The notes below the pieces were generated by a model. That model did no database searches. It was not told where the DNA came from and was given only the letters and a program-made list of their open reading frames with translations. A program made the translations under genes and the position numbers. Below are positions 57,397 through 64,000 of a DNA stretch of 64,000 nt, piece by piece. Source of the DNA: Chloroflexota bacterium (lineage in GTDB: Bacteria > Chloroflexota > Anaerolineae > Anaerolineales > Villigracilaceae); assembly GCA_016191845.1 (NCBI GenBank), contig JACPVF010000017.1, positions 1-64,000 of the forward strand, written 5' to 3'. The stretch's first letter is position 1. Each line of letters starts with the position of its first letter.

Positions 57397-57426
57397 ACAG
57401 GCAGACGTGAAAACGTCTGCCTGTTT
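57397..57426 (+). terminator. Terminator of the rplU-rpmA-rpmE operon
   Basis: A 12-base perfect stem, ACAGGCAGACGT (57397-57408) with ACGTCTGCCTGT (57413-57424), GAAA tetraloop, then TT. Confidence 0.82.
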
Positions 57427-57442
57427 GCTATACCGCACTCGG

Positions 57443-57504
57443 GTGAAAATTGTGTTTTTTTAGAGGGTGGAAAGCGCAATTTTCACTTGTGGGTATTATA
57501 TAAT
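57443..57504 (+). promoter_or_regulatory. tdk promoter region with inverted repeat
   Basis: GTGAAAATTG (57443-57452) and CAATTTTCAC (57477-57486) form a ten-base inverted repeat 24 bases apart. TATAAT is at 57499-57504. The right arm covers the -35 position, as for a repressor operator. Confidence 0.45.
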
Positions 57505-57545
57505 AGGGCCATCGCAAGTCATCCTCGCAAGCGAGAAAAGGACTC

Positions 57546-58115
57546 ATGAGACATACCCACGGTTCCATCGAAGTTGTCTGCGGTTCCATGTTCAGCGGCA
57601 AGACGGACGAGTTGATCCGCCGCCTGGTACGCGCCACCATCGCCAAACAGAAGGTCCAGGTCTTCAAACCCGCCATCGACGTGCGCTACGCCGTCGAGAA
57701 AGTGACCTCGCATGCGGGTGCCGATTTCGACGCCATCCCGATTCAAAATGCGCAGGATATCTTTACCCGCATGGACGCCGATACCACCGTGATTGGCATT
57801 GACGAGGCCCAGTTCTTCGATCCCGAAGTCGTGGACGTATCCCGCACCCTGGCCGAGCGTGGCATCCGCGTGATTCTGGCAGGCCTGGACATGGACTTCC
57901 GCGGCGAGCCCTTCGGTCCGATGCCGCGTCTGATGGCCGTGGCCGAGCGCGTGGACAAACTGCACGCCATCTGCATGGTCTGCGGCGATGAAGCTTCCCG
58001 CACCCAGCGCCTGGTCAACGGCAAGCCCGCCCGCTACGATGACCCGGTTGTAATCGTTGGCGCGTCCGAACTATACGAAGCGCGCTGCCGCGTTCATCAC
58101 GAAGTCCCACGCTAG
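57546..58115 (+). CDS. tdk: Thymidine kinase
   Basis: The type II enzyme (189 residues) phosphorylates thymidine to dTMP in salvage. Walker A is GSMFSGKT (13-20), the catalytic base E87 is in DEAQFF, and a lid zinc site is formed by C143, C146, C181 and H184. AAAAGGACTC precedes the ATG. The operon partner downstream is a zinc-ribbon gene and hpt, another nucleoside salvage gene. Confidence 0.95.
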   Translation: MRHTHGSIEVVCGSMFSGKTDELIRRLVRATIAKQKVQVFKPAIDVRYAVEKVTSHAGADFDAIPIQNAQDIFTRMDADTTVIGIDEAQFFDPEVVDVSRTLAERGIRVILAGLDMDFRGEPFGPMPRLMAVAERVDKLHAICMVCGDEASRTQRLVNGKPARYDDPVVIVGASELYEARCRVHHEVPR

Positions 58116-58188
58116 TGGAGCGAAGTCCATGTTAGTCATTTGTTATGGCTACCGTCTTCGGTGGCAGTAGGAGCGAAAAGGTACTTCC

Positions 58189-58440
58189 ATGACCAGAAAC
58201 ACGACTTGCAATGAATGTGGCGGAAAAATGGAAAGGGGACATGTTGTGGCTGAACTGGATGCTTTGGGGCATATAGAAGATAGAGCATTCTGGCTGGAAG
58301 GAAAACTGGAACGAAATTTTTTGGGGTGGGTGAAAACAGAAGGAAAGCGACAGCACTATATCTCTGCCTACCGTTGTGAACGTTGTGGGTTGCTCAAATT
58401 TTATGCTGGGCCAGACCAGGCGGCCCAAGGAAATAGTTAA
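58189..58440 (+). CDS. Small zinc-ribbon protein (DUF6487-like)
   Basis: The protein has 83 residues. CNECGGKMERG at the start and YRCERCGLLKFYA at the end give a CxxC...CxxC zinc ribbon around a beta strand region. It resembles the PF20097/DUF6487 type. It is more AT-rich than its neighbours. It ends three bases before hpt, so it may be co-translated. The function is unknown. Confidence 0.7.
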   Translation: MTRNTTCNECGGKMERGHVVAELDALGHIEDRAFWLEGKLERNFLGWVKTEGKRQHYISAYRCERCGLLKFYAGPDQAAQGNS

Positions 58441-58443
58441 AAT

Positions 58444-59001
58444 ATGCAAAATTACCAAGACCTTCTCTCCGAAATCCTGATCGACTCGGACAAGCTCCAG
58501 GCGCGCGTTGCCGAACTGGGACAGCAGATCAGCGCGGACTACGTCGGCGCCGACCTGCTGCTCATCTGCATCCTGCGTGGCGGCGTGCCCTTCATGGTCG
58601 ACCTGAGCCGCAATATCACCGTCCCGCATATGATGGACTTCATGGCCGTCTCCTCGTACGGCGCGGGTAAACGCGAATCGAGTGGGACCGCGCGCGTGAC
58701 CCTTGACCTGCAGATGGACATCCGCGGCAAGGATGTGCTGCTGGTCGAAGACATCATCGACAGCGGCCACACCATTGCCTCGGTGCTCAACCTGCTCGGC
58801 ACGCGTCAGCCCAAGTCGCTCAAGGTCTGCGCCTTGCTCGACAAGCCTTCGCGCCGCGAAGCCTACGTCCCGATCCATTATTGCGGGTTCGAGATCCCCA
58901 ACAAATTTGTCTTCGGCTACGGCCTCGACCTGGACGAGTACTATCGCAACCTGCGCTTCGTCGGTGTCGTGGATCTCGACAAGTACAAACCGCCCGCATA
59001 A
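58444..59001 (+). CDS. hpt: Hypoxanthine phosphoribosyltransferase
   Basis: The enzyme (185 residues) converts hypoxanthine or guanine and PRPP to the nucleotide. The PRPP loop VLLVEDIIDSGHTIASVL, the first loop LRGGVPFMVDL and the flexible loop around SSYGAGKRESSG are intact. The C-terminal GYGLDLDEYYRNL is typical. It is positioned after the zinc-ribbon gene and before the tRNA nucleotidyltransferase. Confidence 0.95.
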   Translation: MQNYQDLLSEILIDSDKLQARVAELGQQISADYVGADLLLICILRGGVPFMVDLSRNITVPHMMDFMAVSSYGAGKRESSGTARVTLDLQMDIRGKDVLLVEDIIDSGHTIASVLNLLGTRQPKSLKVCALLDKPSRREAYVPIHYCGFEIPNKFVFGYGLDLDEYYRNLRFVGVVDLDKYKPPA

Positions 59002-59024
59002 ATTCAAGAAAGGGGATCTGCAGG

Positions 59025-60677
59025 ATGGGAGATGAAAAGGATCGATCGGCCTATGCGGGACGGTGGGTGGCCCGCTTGCATGGACACGTTATCGCCCAGG
59101 GTGGTACGCCCGAGTTGGCTCGCCGCGCCGCCCTTTCCACCCGTCACAAGGAAAGCCCTGAGATTGTGTATATGCCCGTTGAATTGACGTTTTCTCCGCT
59201 CGTGGACCAGGTCCGCGCTGTGTTGCCCGACCAGGAAATTTATCTGGTTGGTGGAGCCGTGCGTGACATGCTGTTAGGACGTTCCTCGCCTGACCTGGAT
59301 TTTTCCGTGCCTGCCCGCGCCATTCCGCTGGCCCGCAAGGTGGCCAATGCTCTCGGCGCGGATTACATGACCCTCGACGAAGAGCATGACACGGGCCGCG
59401 TCATCTACACCGATGCGGACGGCGCGCGCACCTACCTCGACTTTGCCTCCTTCCGCGGTAAGACCCTGGAAGACGACCTGCGCGATCGCGACTTCACCAT
59501 CAACGCCCTGGCGTATGACCTGCGCGAAGGCGCCATCCTCGACCCGTTGGAAGGCGCCGCGGATCTGCGCGTCCGGCGCATCCGCGCCTGCTCGCCGACC
59601 TCGCTGAGCAACGACCCCATCCGCGTGCTGCGTGGAATCCGCCAGGCCGCCGCCTTTGGATTCCAGATCGACAAGTCCACGCGCGAGTGGATGAAGCAGG
59701 CCGCACCGTTGCTGGGTCGGGCATCGGTGGAACGTCAGCGCGATGAATTGTTCAAGATCCTCGACGGCCCCAAGCCCGATGCATCCATCCGCGCGCTGGA
59801 GATGTTGGGCGTCCTGCCGTACTTCCTGCCCGAACTGACCGCCCTGAAGGGCGTGGAACAGTCCGCGCCGCACATTCACGATGTATGGGCACACACCCTG
59901 GCCGTCCTGCAAAGCCTGGAGGATATCCTGTCCGCGCTGGCAGTGGGGTATAGCGCCGACGCCACCAACGATCTATACACGGGACTGCTGACGCTGCGCA
60001 TTGGCCGCTACCGCGAGCAGATCGCCCGCCACTTCGACACGCCGCTCAATACCGACCGCTCCGTGCGTGGACTGCTTTTCCTGACTGCGCTGTATCATGA
60101 CGTGTGCAAGCCGCAGACCCGCACCGTGGAGGAAAGCGGTCGCATCCGCTTCTTCGACCACGACGAGCAGGGCGCGGAGGTCGCTGCTGAGCGCGCCCTG
60201 GCCTTCCATCTCAGCAACGACGAGGTAAGCCGTTTACGGATCGTCATCAAGAATCACATGCGCTTTCACTTCCACACCAGCCGCATGGAGGGCGAGGGAA
60301 AATCCCCGTCGCGCCGCTCCATCTATCGCTTCTTCCGAGAGAGCGGGCCCGCGGGCGTGGAGTTGGTCCTGCTTGGGCTGGCTGACCTGCGCGGTACGCA
60401 GGGTCCCAATCTCAGGCAGGAGTCTTGGAGCGCTGCACTGGACGTGGCTCGCATCCTGCTCGAAAACTATTTCGAGAAACCCGAAGAGACCATCGCCCCG
60501 CCGCGCCTGTTGGATGGTCACGACCTGATGAGTGCCCTCGACCTCAAGCCGGGTCCCGTGGTCGGCGATGTGCTTGAAGCCATCCGCGAGGCGCAAGCCA
60601 CGGGCAAGGTCTCCACGCGGGAGGATGCACTGGCTTTCGGAAAGTCCTGGTTCGAAGAGCAGCGCCATTCGTCCTGA
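59025..60677 (+). CDS. cca: CCA-adding/poly(A) tRNA nucleotidyltransferase with N-terminal DUF5678-like module
   Basis: The protein has 550 residues. Residues 1-50 (YAGRWVARLHGHVIAQGGTPELARRAALSTR and EIVYMP) look like the DUF5678 module found alone in Chloroflexota. The polymerase head follows with GGAVRDMLLGR (76-86) and DLDF carboxylates. Next come the RNA-binding region and an HD domain with LYHDVCK and HDEQG, found in enzymes that trim or add CCA ends. AAAGGGG precedes the ATG. The stop codon lies inside a dispersed repeat. Function of the N-terminal module is unknown. Confidence 0.88.
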   Translation: MGDEKDRSAYAGRWVARLHGHVIAQGGTPELARRAALSTRHKESPEIVYMPVELTFSPLVDQVRAVLPDQEIYLVGGAVRDMLLGRSSPDLDFSVPARAIPLARKVANALGADYMTLDEEHDTGRVIYTDADGARTYLDFASFRGKTLEDDLRDRDFTINALAYDLREGAILDPLEGAADLRVRRIRACSPTSLSNDPIRVLRGIRQAAAFGFQIDKSTREWMKQAAPLLGRASVERQRDELFKILDGPKPDASIRALEMLGVLPYFLPELTALKGVEQSAPHIHDVWAHTLAVLQSLEDILSALAVGYSADATNDLYTGLLTLRIGRYREQIARHFDTPLNTDRSVRGLLFLTALYHDVCKPQTRTVEESGRIRFFDHDEQGAEVAAERALAFHLSNDEVSRLRIVIKNHMRFHFHTSRMEGEGKSPSRRSIYRFFRESGPAGVELVLLGLADLRGTQGPNLRQESWSAALDVARILLENYFEKPEETIAPPRLLDGHDLMSALDLKPGPVVGDVLEAIREAQATGKVSTREDALAFGKSWFEEQRHSS

Positions 60678-60713
60678 GCGGAGGGGTGGCGCTTTCCGCC
60701 CCGTAGTCGAAGG
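60671..60713. repeat. Dispersed CCTGAGCGGAG...GTAGTCGAAGG repeat, copy supplying a stop codon
   Basis: The left arm GTCCTGAGCGGAG contains the TGA at 60675-60677 that ends the tRNA nucleotidyltransferase. The right arm is GTAGTCGAAGGA. The middle has GGTGGCGCTTTCCGCC. Confidence 0.75.
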
Positions 60714-60785
60714 ATGCATCCGTAAGTTTTGCAAAATGTAAAATGCGCCGCCCAAAGCGCATCTGGATGATGATTGAGAGGTACA

Positions 60786-61322
60786 GTGAACATCGTCTAT
60801 TTTGATCTTGAAACGCAGAAGCTCTTCGAAGACGTCGGCGGACGCACGGGTGTGGCCCAACTTGGTCTGGCCTGTGGCGTCACCTGGTCCACGGCGCGCA
60901 ATGATTTCGCCGTGTATTGGGAAAAAGACGCCGCCGTGCTGGTGGCTGAGCTCAAAGCTGCCGACCGCGTGGTGGGCTTCAACATCCTTAACTTCGATTA
61001 CGAAGTTCTCAAACCCTACGCCCCGCAGGAAAATTTCCGCGCCTTCCGTTCCACCGACATGCTGGCCGATATCTTCAAGGCCTTGGGCTTCCGCCTCAGC
61101 CTCGACTCGCTGGCCAAGGCCACCCTCGGCGCCACCAAGACCGCCGACGGCGTGCAGTCCGTGGAGTGGTTCCGCAACGGCGAACTCGACAAAGTGGCCG
61201 AATACTGCAAGGCCGATGTGGACATCACCCGCCGCGTCTACGAGTTTGGCCGTGATAACGGTTTTGTGTATTACTATTCGAAACTCGGCAGTAAATTGAA
61301 ACTCCCCGTCAACTGGAAGTGA
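60786..61322 (+). CDS. DEDD-family RNase H-like exonuclease domain protein
   Basis: The protein has 178 residues from GTG 60786, behind GAGAGG. YFDLETQKLF near the start, VVGFNILNFDYEVL, STDMLADIF and EYCKADVDITRRVYEFG correspond to the ExoI-III motifs of DEDDy 3'-5' exonucleases (YprB/DnaQ-like). Whether it acts on DNA or RNA is unknown. It lies six bases upstream of the hydrolase gene. Confidence 0.78.
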   Translation: MNIVYFDLETQKLFEDVGGRTGVAQLGLACGVTWSTARNDFAVYWEKDAAVLVAELKAADRVVGFNILNFDYEVLKPYAPQENFRAFRSTDMLADIFKALGFRLSLDSLAKATLGATKTADGVQSVEWFRNGELDKVAEYCKADVDITRRVYEFGRDNGFVYYYSKLGSKLKLPVNWK

Positions 61323-61328
61323 GGATCC

Positions 61329-62069
61329 ATGCAACTGGCATATACGCGACGAGGGCAGGGGACTCCGTTGGTGCTGATCCACGGCTATCCATTGGATCAT
61401 TCCATCTGGGATGAAACCGCCTCCCTCCTCTCTGAGACCTTCGACCTGATTCTGCCTGACCTGCGCGGATTCGGCGCCTCAGCTTCTTCCACTGACCCCT
61501 ACACCCTGGTTGACATGGCCTCCGACCTGGCCGAACTGCTCGACGAGTTGGGCATCCCTAAGGCTGCACTGGCGGGACATTCGATGGGCGGGTACGTGGC
61601 GTTGGACTTTTTGCGCACCTATCCCGCACGCGTGCGCGGGCTGGGACTGGTGGCGTCACAGGTATTGGCCGACAAACCTGAAACCCGCGAAGGCCGCTAC
61701 AAGACCGCCGAGAATGTGGCACAGAATGGCGTCGGTGTGGTGGCCGAAGCCATGACGCCCAAACTGACAGCCGACTCTAGTTTGCAAGGTTTCATTCGTG
61801 CCTTGATCGAGCAGCAGACTCCTGCAGGTGTGATCGGTGCGTTGCGCGCCATGGCGGAGCGTCCTGACTCGACCGATCTGTTGCCCCAACTGAACGTGCC
61901 TCTGGCCCTCATCCACGGCGATGCGGATGTGTTGATTCCCATCGAGCGTGCGCACGAGGTGAAAGTAGCGGTGCCGCAAGCGAAGCTGTTTACGCTGTCC
62001 GGTGTAGGTCACCTGCCGATGATGGAATCCCCGCGGGCAGTGGCCGAAGCGCTCAAGACCTTGGTTTGA
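61329..62069 (+). CDS. Alpha/beta hydrolase
   Basis: The protein has 246 residues. The oxyanion loop LIHGYPLDHSIWDE, the nucleophile elbow AGHSMGGYV (S at about 86), the acid in HGDADVLIP and the histidine in GVGHLPMMESP complete the triad. It belongs to the esterase/BioH-like group, and the substrate is unknown. It follows the exonuclease-like gene closely and is ended by a 26-base palindromic terminator. Confidence 0.88.
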   Translation: MQLAYTRRGQGTPLVLIHGYPLDHSIWDETASLLSETFDLILPDLRGFGASASSTDPYTLVDMASDLAELLDELGIPKAALAGHSMGGYVALDFLRTYPARVRGLGLVASQVLADKPETREGRYKTAENVAQNGVGVVAEAMTPKLTADSSLQGFIRALIEQQTPAGVIGALRAMAERPDSTDLLPQLNVPLALIHGDADVLIPIERAHEVKVAVPQAKLFTLSGVGHLPMMESPRAVAEALKTLV

Positions 62070-62077
62070 GAATCACC

Positions 62078-62107
62078 CGCGCCCGTCGAATTCGACGGGC
62101 GCGTTTT
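62078..62107 (+). terminator. Terminator of the hydrolase gene
   Basis: A 26-base perfect palindrome with arms CGCGCCCGTCGAA (62078-62090) and TTCGACGGGCGCG (62091-62103), followed by TTTT. Confidence 0.88.
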
Positions 62108-62134
62108 ATAACGGGATCAGGTTGTAGATCCAGT

Positions 62135-62566
62135 CTAACGGATGGGCTGGGGGTGAGTCCCTATTGTGGGGTGAAAGGGGCCCGTTGCCCGCAGAGTCCC
62201 GGTGCCCGTGCGGCGCACCAGTTGTTTGATGTGAGCCACCAGCACGCTGCTAGGCGTGGGCTTGGTGAGATAATCGTCGGCGCCCGCATCGAGGATGCTG
62301 GCAATCATACCGGGATCGTTGAGCGCTGAGAGAATAATGATGGGGACGTTGCTGAAGCTGCGCACACTCTTGCAGACTTCCCATCCGTCCATGTCTGGCA
62401 TCATCAGGTCGAGGACGACCAGGTCGATCTTTTTCTCGCGCAAAATGGCGATGCCTTCGGGGCCGCTATTGACCGCCGTGACCTCATACCCGTGCGACTT
62501 GAGCAACAGGGAGAGCAGTTCAGTTACAGCGTTATCATCATCAATGACCAAAAGGTTGATAGGCAT
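62135..62566 (-). CDS. Single-domain response regulator (CheY-like)
   Basis: The protein has 143 residues from MPINLLVIDDDN. The receiver domain has acidic D9-D11, phospho-site D53 (VVLDLMMPDMDG), switch Ser at about 80 and the K in YLTKP. A short basic Thr/Pro tail (RRTGTGTLRATGPFHPTIG) follows, with no output domain. The partner kinase is not in the window. Confidence 0.88.
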   Translation of the reverse strand: MPINLLVIDDDNAVTELLSLLLKSHGYEVTAVNSGPEGIAILREKKIDLVVLDLMMPDMDGWEVCKSVRSFSNVPIIILSALNDPGMIASILDAGADDYLTKPTPSSVLVAHIKQLVRRTGTGTLRATGPFHPTIGTHPQPIR

Positions 62567-62972
62567 ATGAGTTTCCAATCTGACCCTATTATCCATGATT
62601 TGTCGCTCTTTTTACTTTGCAGTAGGTTAACAGTTACATGCATGGAAATGTGTTATCCTTTGCAAAATGGTAAGCATGCAACGACCTCTTCCACAGATTG
62701 TTGTTCATCTCTTCCCGAAGGACCATGGATCTGTGATGCACGATGTCTTGGAGAAGACTTTTTTGTTGACGTTTACTAAAATTAGATGATTCGTTCCCGC
62801 CTCATTTGCTGTAAGAAAAGGTAGGTTAGGACGGTGGAGGTGATCTTTTTTTATTTTGTTGTCGCACCCAACTTACTGACAATCGTATGCAAAAGTCATC
62901 ACTTTTGTCCAAATTCCTTGTGGTAAAATTCACACAATTAAATCGATTTCATAACCTGTAAGGAGGTTCATG
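62567..62972. other. 406-base AT-rich intergenic region
   Basis: No supported gene was seen on either strand. It separates the divergent receiver gene (minus) and ppdK (plus). Its right end holds the ppdK promoter region. The centre contains short palindromic patches (ATGCAT, GGTTAACAG) and a T-rich run, but nothing that I can assign. Confidence 0.6.
62891..62929 (+). promoter_or_regulatory. ppdK promoter with upstream inverted repeat
   Basis: AAAAGT-CATC-ACTTTT (62891-62906) lies at about -38. The extended -10 TGGTAAAAT (62921-62929) precedes the start by 40-odd bases. AAGGAGG at 62961-62967 is the ribosome binding site. Confidence 0.45.
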
Positions 62973-64000
62973 TGGTTACTAAAACCAAAAAGACTGTCAA
63001 GAAGGTCGCTGTGAAGAAACCCGCCAAGAAGGTCGTCAAGAAGGCGGCGGCGGCCCCGAAGAAGTGGGTGTACTTGTTCGAGGAAGTGAAAGCTGCCGAG
63101 AAGTATGCTGGTTCGTGGGAAGGCGTGCGCGCCCTGTTGGGCGGCAAGGGTTCTGGCCTGGCCGATATGACCCGTGCTGGCGTGCCTGTGCCTCCTGGCT
63201 TCACCGTCACCACCGAAGCATGCAACGAGTTCCGCAAGGCTGGCAAGTTCCCGAAGGGTCAGTGGGAACAGCAGTTGGCTGCGATGAAGAAGGTGGAAAA
63301 GGCCACCGGCAAGACGTTCGGCGATCCCAAGAATCCGCTGTTGGTCTCCTGCCGCTCGGGTGCCAAGTTCTCCATGCCTGGCATGATGAACACCATCCTT
63401 AACATCGGTTTGAACGATGCAGTAGCCGAGGGCTTGACTGAGTTGACCGGCAACCCGCGCTTCGTGTGGGATTCCTATCGCCGCCTGGTCGAAATGTTCG
63501 GCACCACCGTGTTCAACCTCGACGATGAGGTCTTCGAGCATCCGATGGCTGAGTACAAGGCCAGCAAGGGCTACAAGCTCGACACCGAGATGACTGCTGA
63601 TGACTGGATGGCGCTCGTCGCCACCTTCAAGGAAGTCTTTAAGAAGCATGTTGGTTTCGATTTCCCGCAGGACGTCTATCAGCAGTTGGAACTGGCCACC
63701 AAGGCCGTGTTCGAATCCTGGATGGGCAAGCGCGCCATCGACTACCGCAAAGCGACCGGTATCTCTGATACCCTCGGCACCGCCGTCAACATCGTAACCA
63801 TGGTGTTCGGTAACATGGGTGATGACTCGGGTACGGGCGTGGCCTTTACACGCAACCCGTCCACCGGCGAGAAGAAGATGATGGGCGATTACCTGCTCAA
63901 CGCGCAGGGCGAGGACGTGGTCGCGGGCATTCGTAACGCCGACCCGATCGAGCACCTGTCCGCCCAGATGCCCAAGGTCTACAAGCAGTTCATGGACATC
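62973..64000 (+). CDS. ppdK: Pyruvate phosphate dikinase with Lys-rich N-terminus (partial)
   Basis: At least 342 codons are open to the window end. PPDK interconverts pyruvate, ATP and phosphate with PEP, AMP and pyrophosphate. A 28-residue extension of Lys, Val and Ala (KKTVKKVAVKKPAKKVVKK) precedes the canonical KKWVYLFEE start, followed by LLGGKGSGLADMTRAGVPVPPGFTVTTEA and SCRSGAKFSMPGMMNTILN of the ATP-grasp domain. The GTG at 62973 follows AAGGAGG. The overlapping ATG at 62971 is in a frame that stops within 15 codons. The 3' end is outside the window. Confidence 0.93.

Noticed and set aside
58881-59024. N-terminal extension of the tRNA nucleotidyltransferase
   Set aside because: It lies within hpt in another frame and has no ribosome binding site. 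The DUF5678-like start at 59025 is consistent.

Overview
The window is a GC-rich (roughly 60% by eye) chromosomal segment, most likely from an uncultured Chloroflexota of the Anaerolineae type. This assignment is inference. It rests on S10/spc/alpha gene order with zinc-binding ribosomal proteins, lipoproteins with Thr/Pro linkers and CTPP-type cysteine repeats, a fused multi-cupredoxin NirK, DUF5678, DUF4870 and DUF3891 proteins, and dispersed CCTGAGCGGAG...GTAGTCGAAGG repeats. No rRNA, tRNA, CRISPR array, insertion sequence or prophage was seen.

Layout. (1) 1-17161: the end of tuf, then the merged S10-spc-alpha superoperon with secY, adk, map, rpoA and truA, ending with rplM-rpsI. infA is absent from its usual place between map and rpmJ. 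(2) 17257-19553: mazG with the remnant of a methylase domain, then a convergent GNAT gene and a lipoprotein gene. (3) 19667-27956: a nitrite-reduction and copper locus. It holds a copper nitrite reductase with two extra cupredoxin domains, a translationally coupled DUF1858-like protein, a cysteine-free Crp/Fnr regulator with a candidate TTG-N8-CAA operator, CsoR with a G/C-tract operator, CopZ, CopA, a lipoprotein, a SafE-like membrane protein with a cupredoxin tail, and a second copper chaperone. (4) 28004-31266: a tiny membrane protein and an acyltransferase-rarD-SDR operon. (5) 31393-38818: a large membrane-anchored patatin, then a NarL-type two-component pair followed by its probable target operon (38-residue membrane peptide, CPBP protease, membrane protein). 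(6) 38943-41200: two tandem UbiA prenyltransferase paralogues. (7) 41244-45065: DUF3891, laminin-G-like, DUF4870 and F420-family genes. (8) 45150-55199: a minus-strand run with two UvrD-like helicases bracketing a membrane glycosyltransferase, a Cys-rich lipoprotein and an AT-rich orphan, then a dienelactone hydrolase, a GATase-like protein and an S49 peptidase. (9) 55321-61322: an orphan gene, rplU-rpmA-rpmE, tdk, a zinc-ribbon gene, hpt, a tRNA nucleotidyltransferase and an exonuclease-like gene. (10) 61329-64000: an alpha/beta hydrolase, a lone receiver protein, and the start of pyruvate phosphate dikinase, which runs off the end.

How it fits together. The ribosomal block is growth machinery with several candidate RNA leaders. 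The copper genes plausibly supply and buffer copper for NirK outside the membrane. The most unusual single gene is rpmE: ribosomal protein L31 fused to a domain that closely resembles the C-terminal domain of the RNA polymerase alpha subunit. L21 and PPDK carry histone-H1-like Lys/Ala tails at opposite ends. The tRNA nucleotidyltransferase carries an N-terminal DUF5678-like module.
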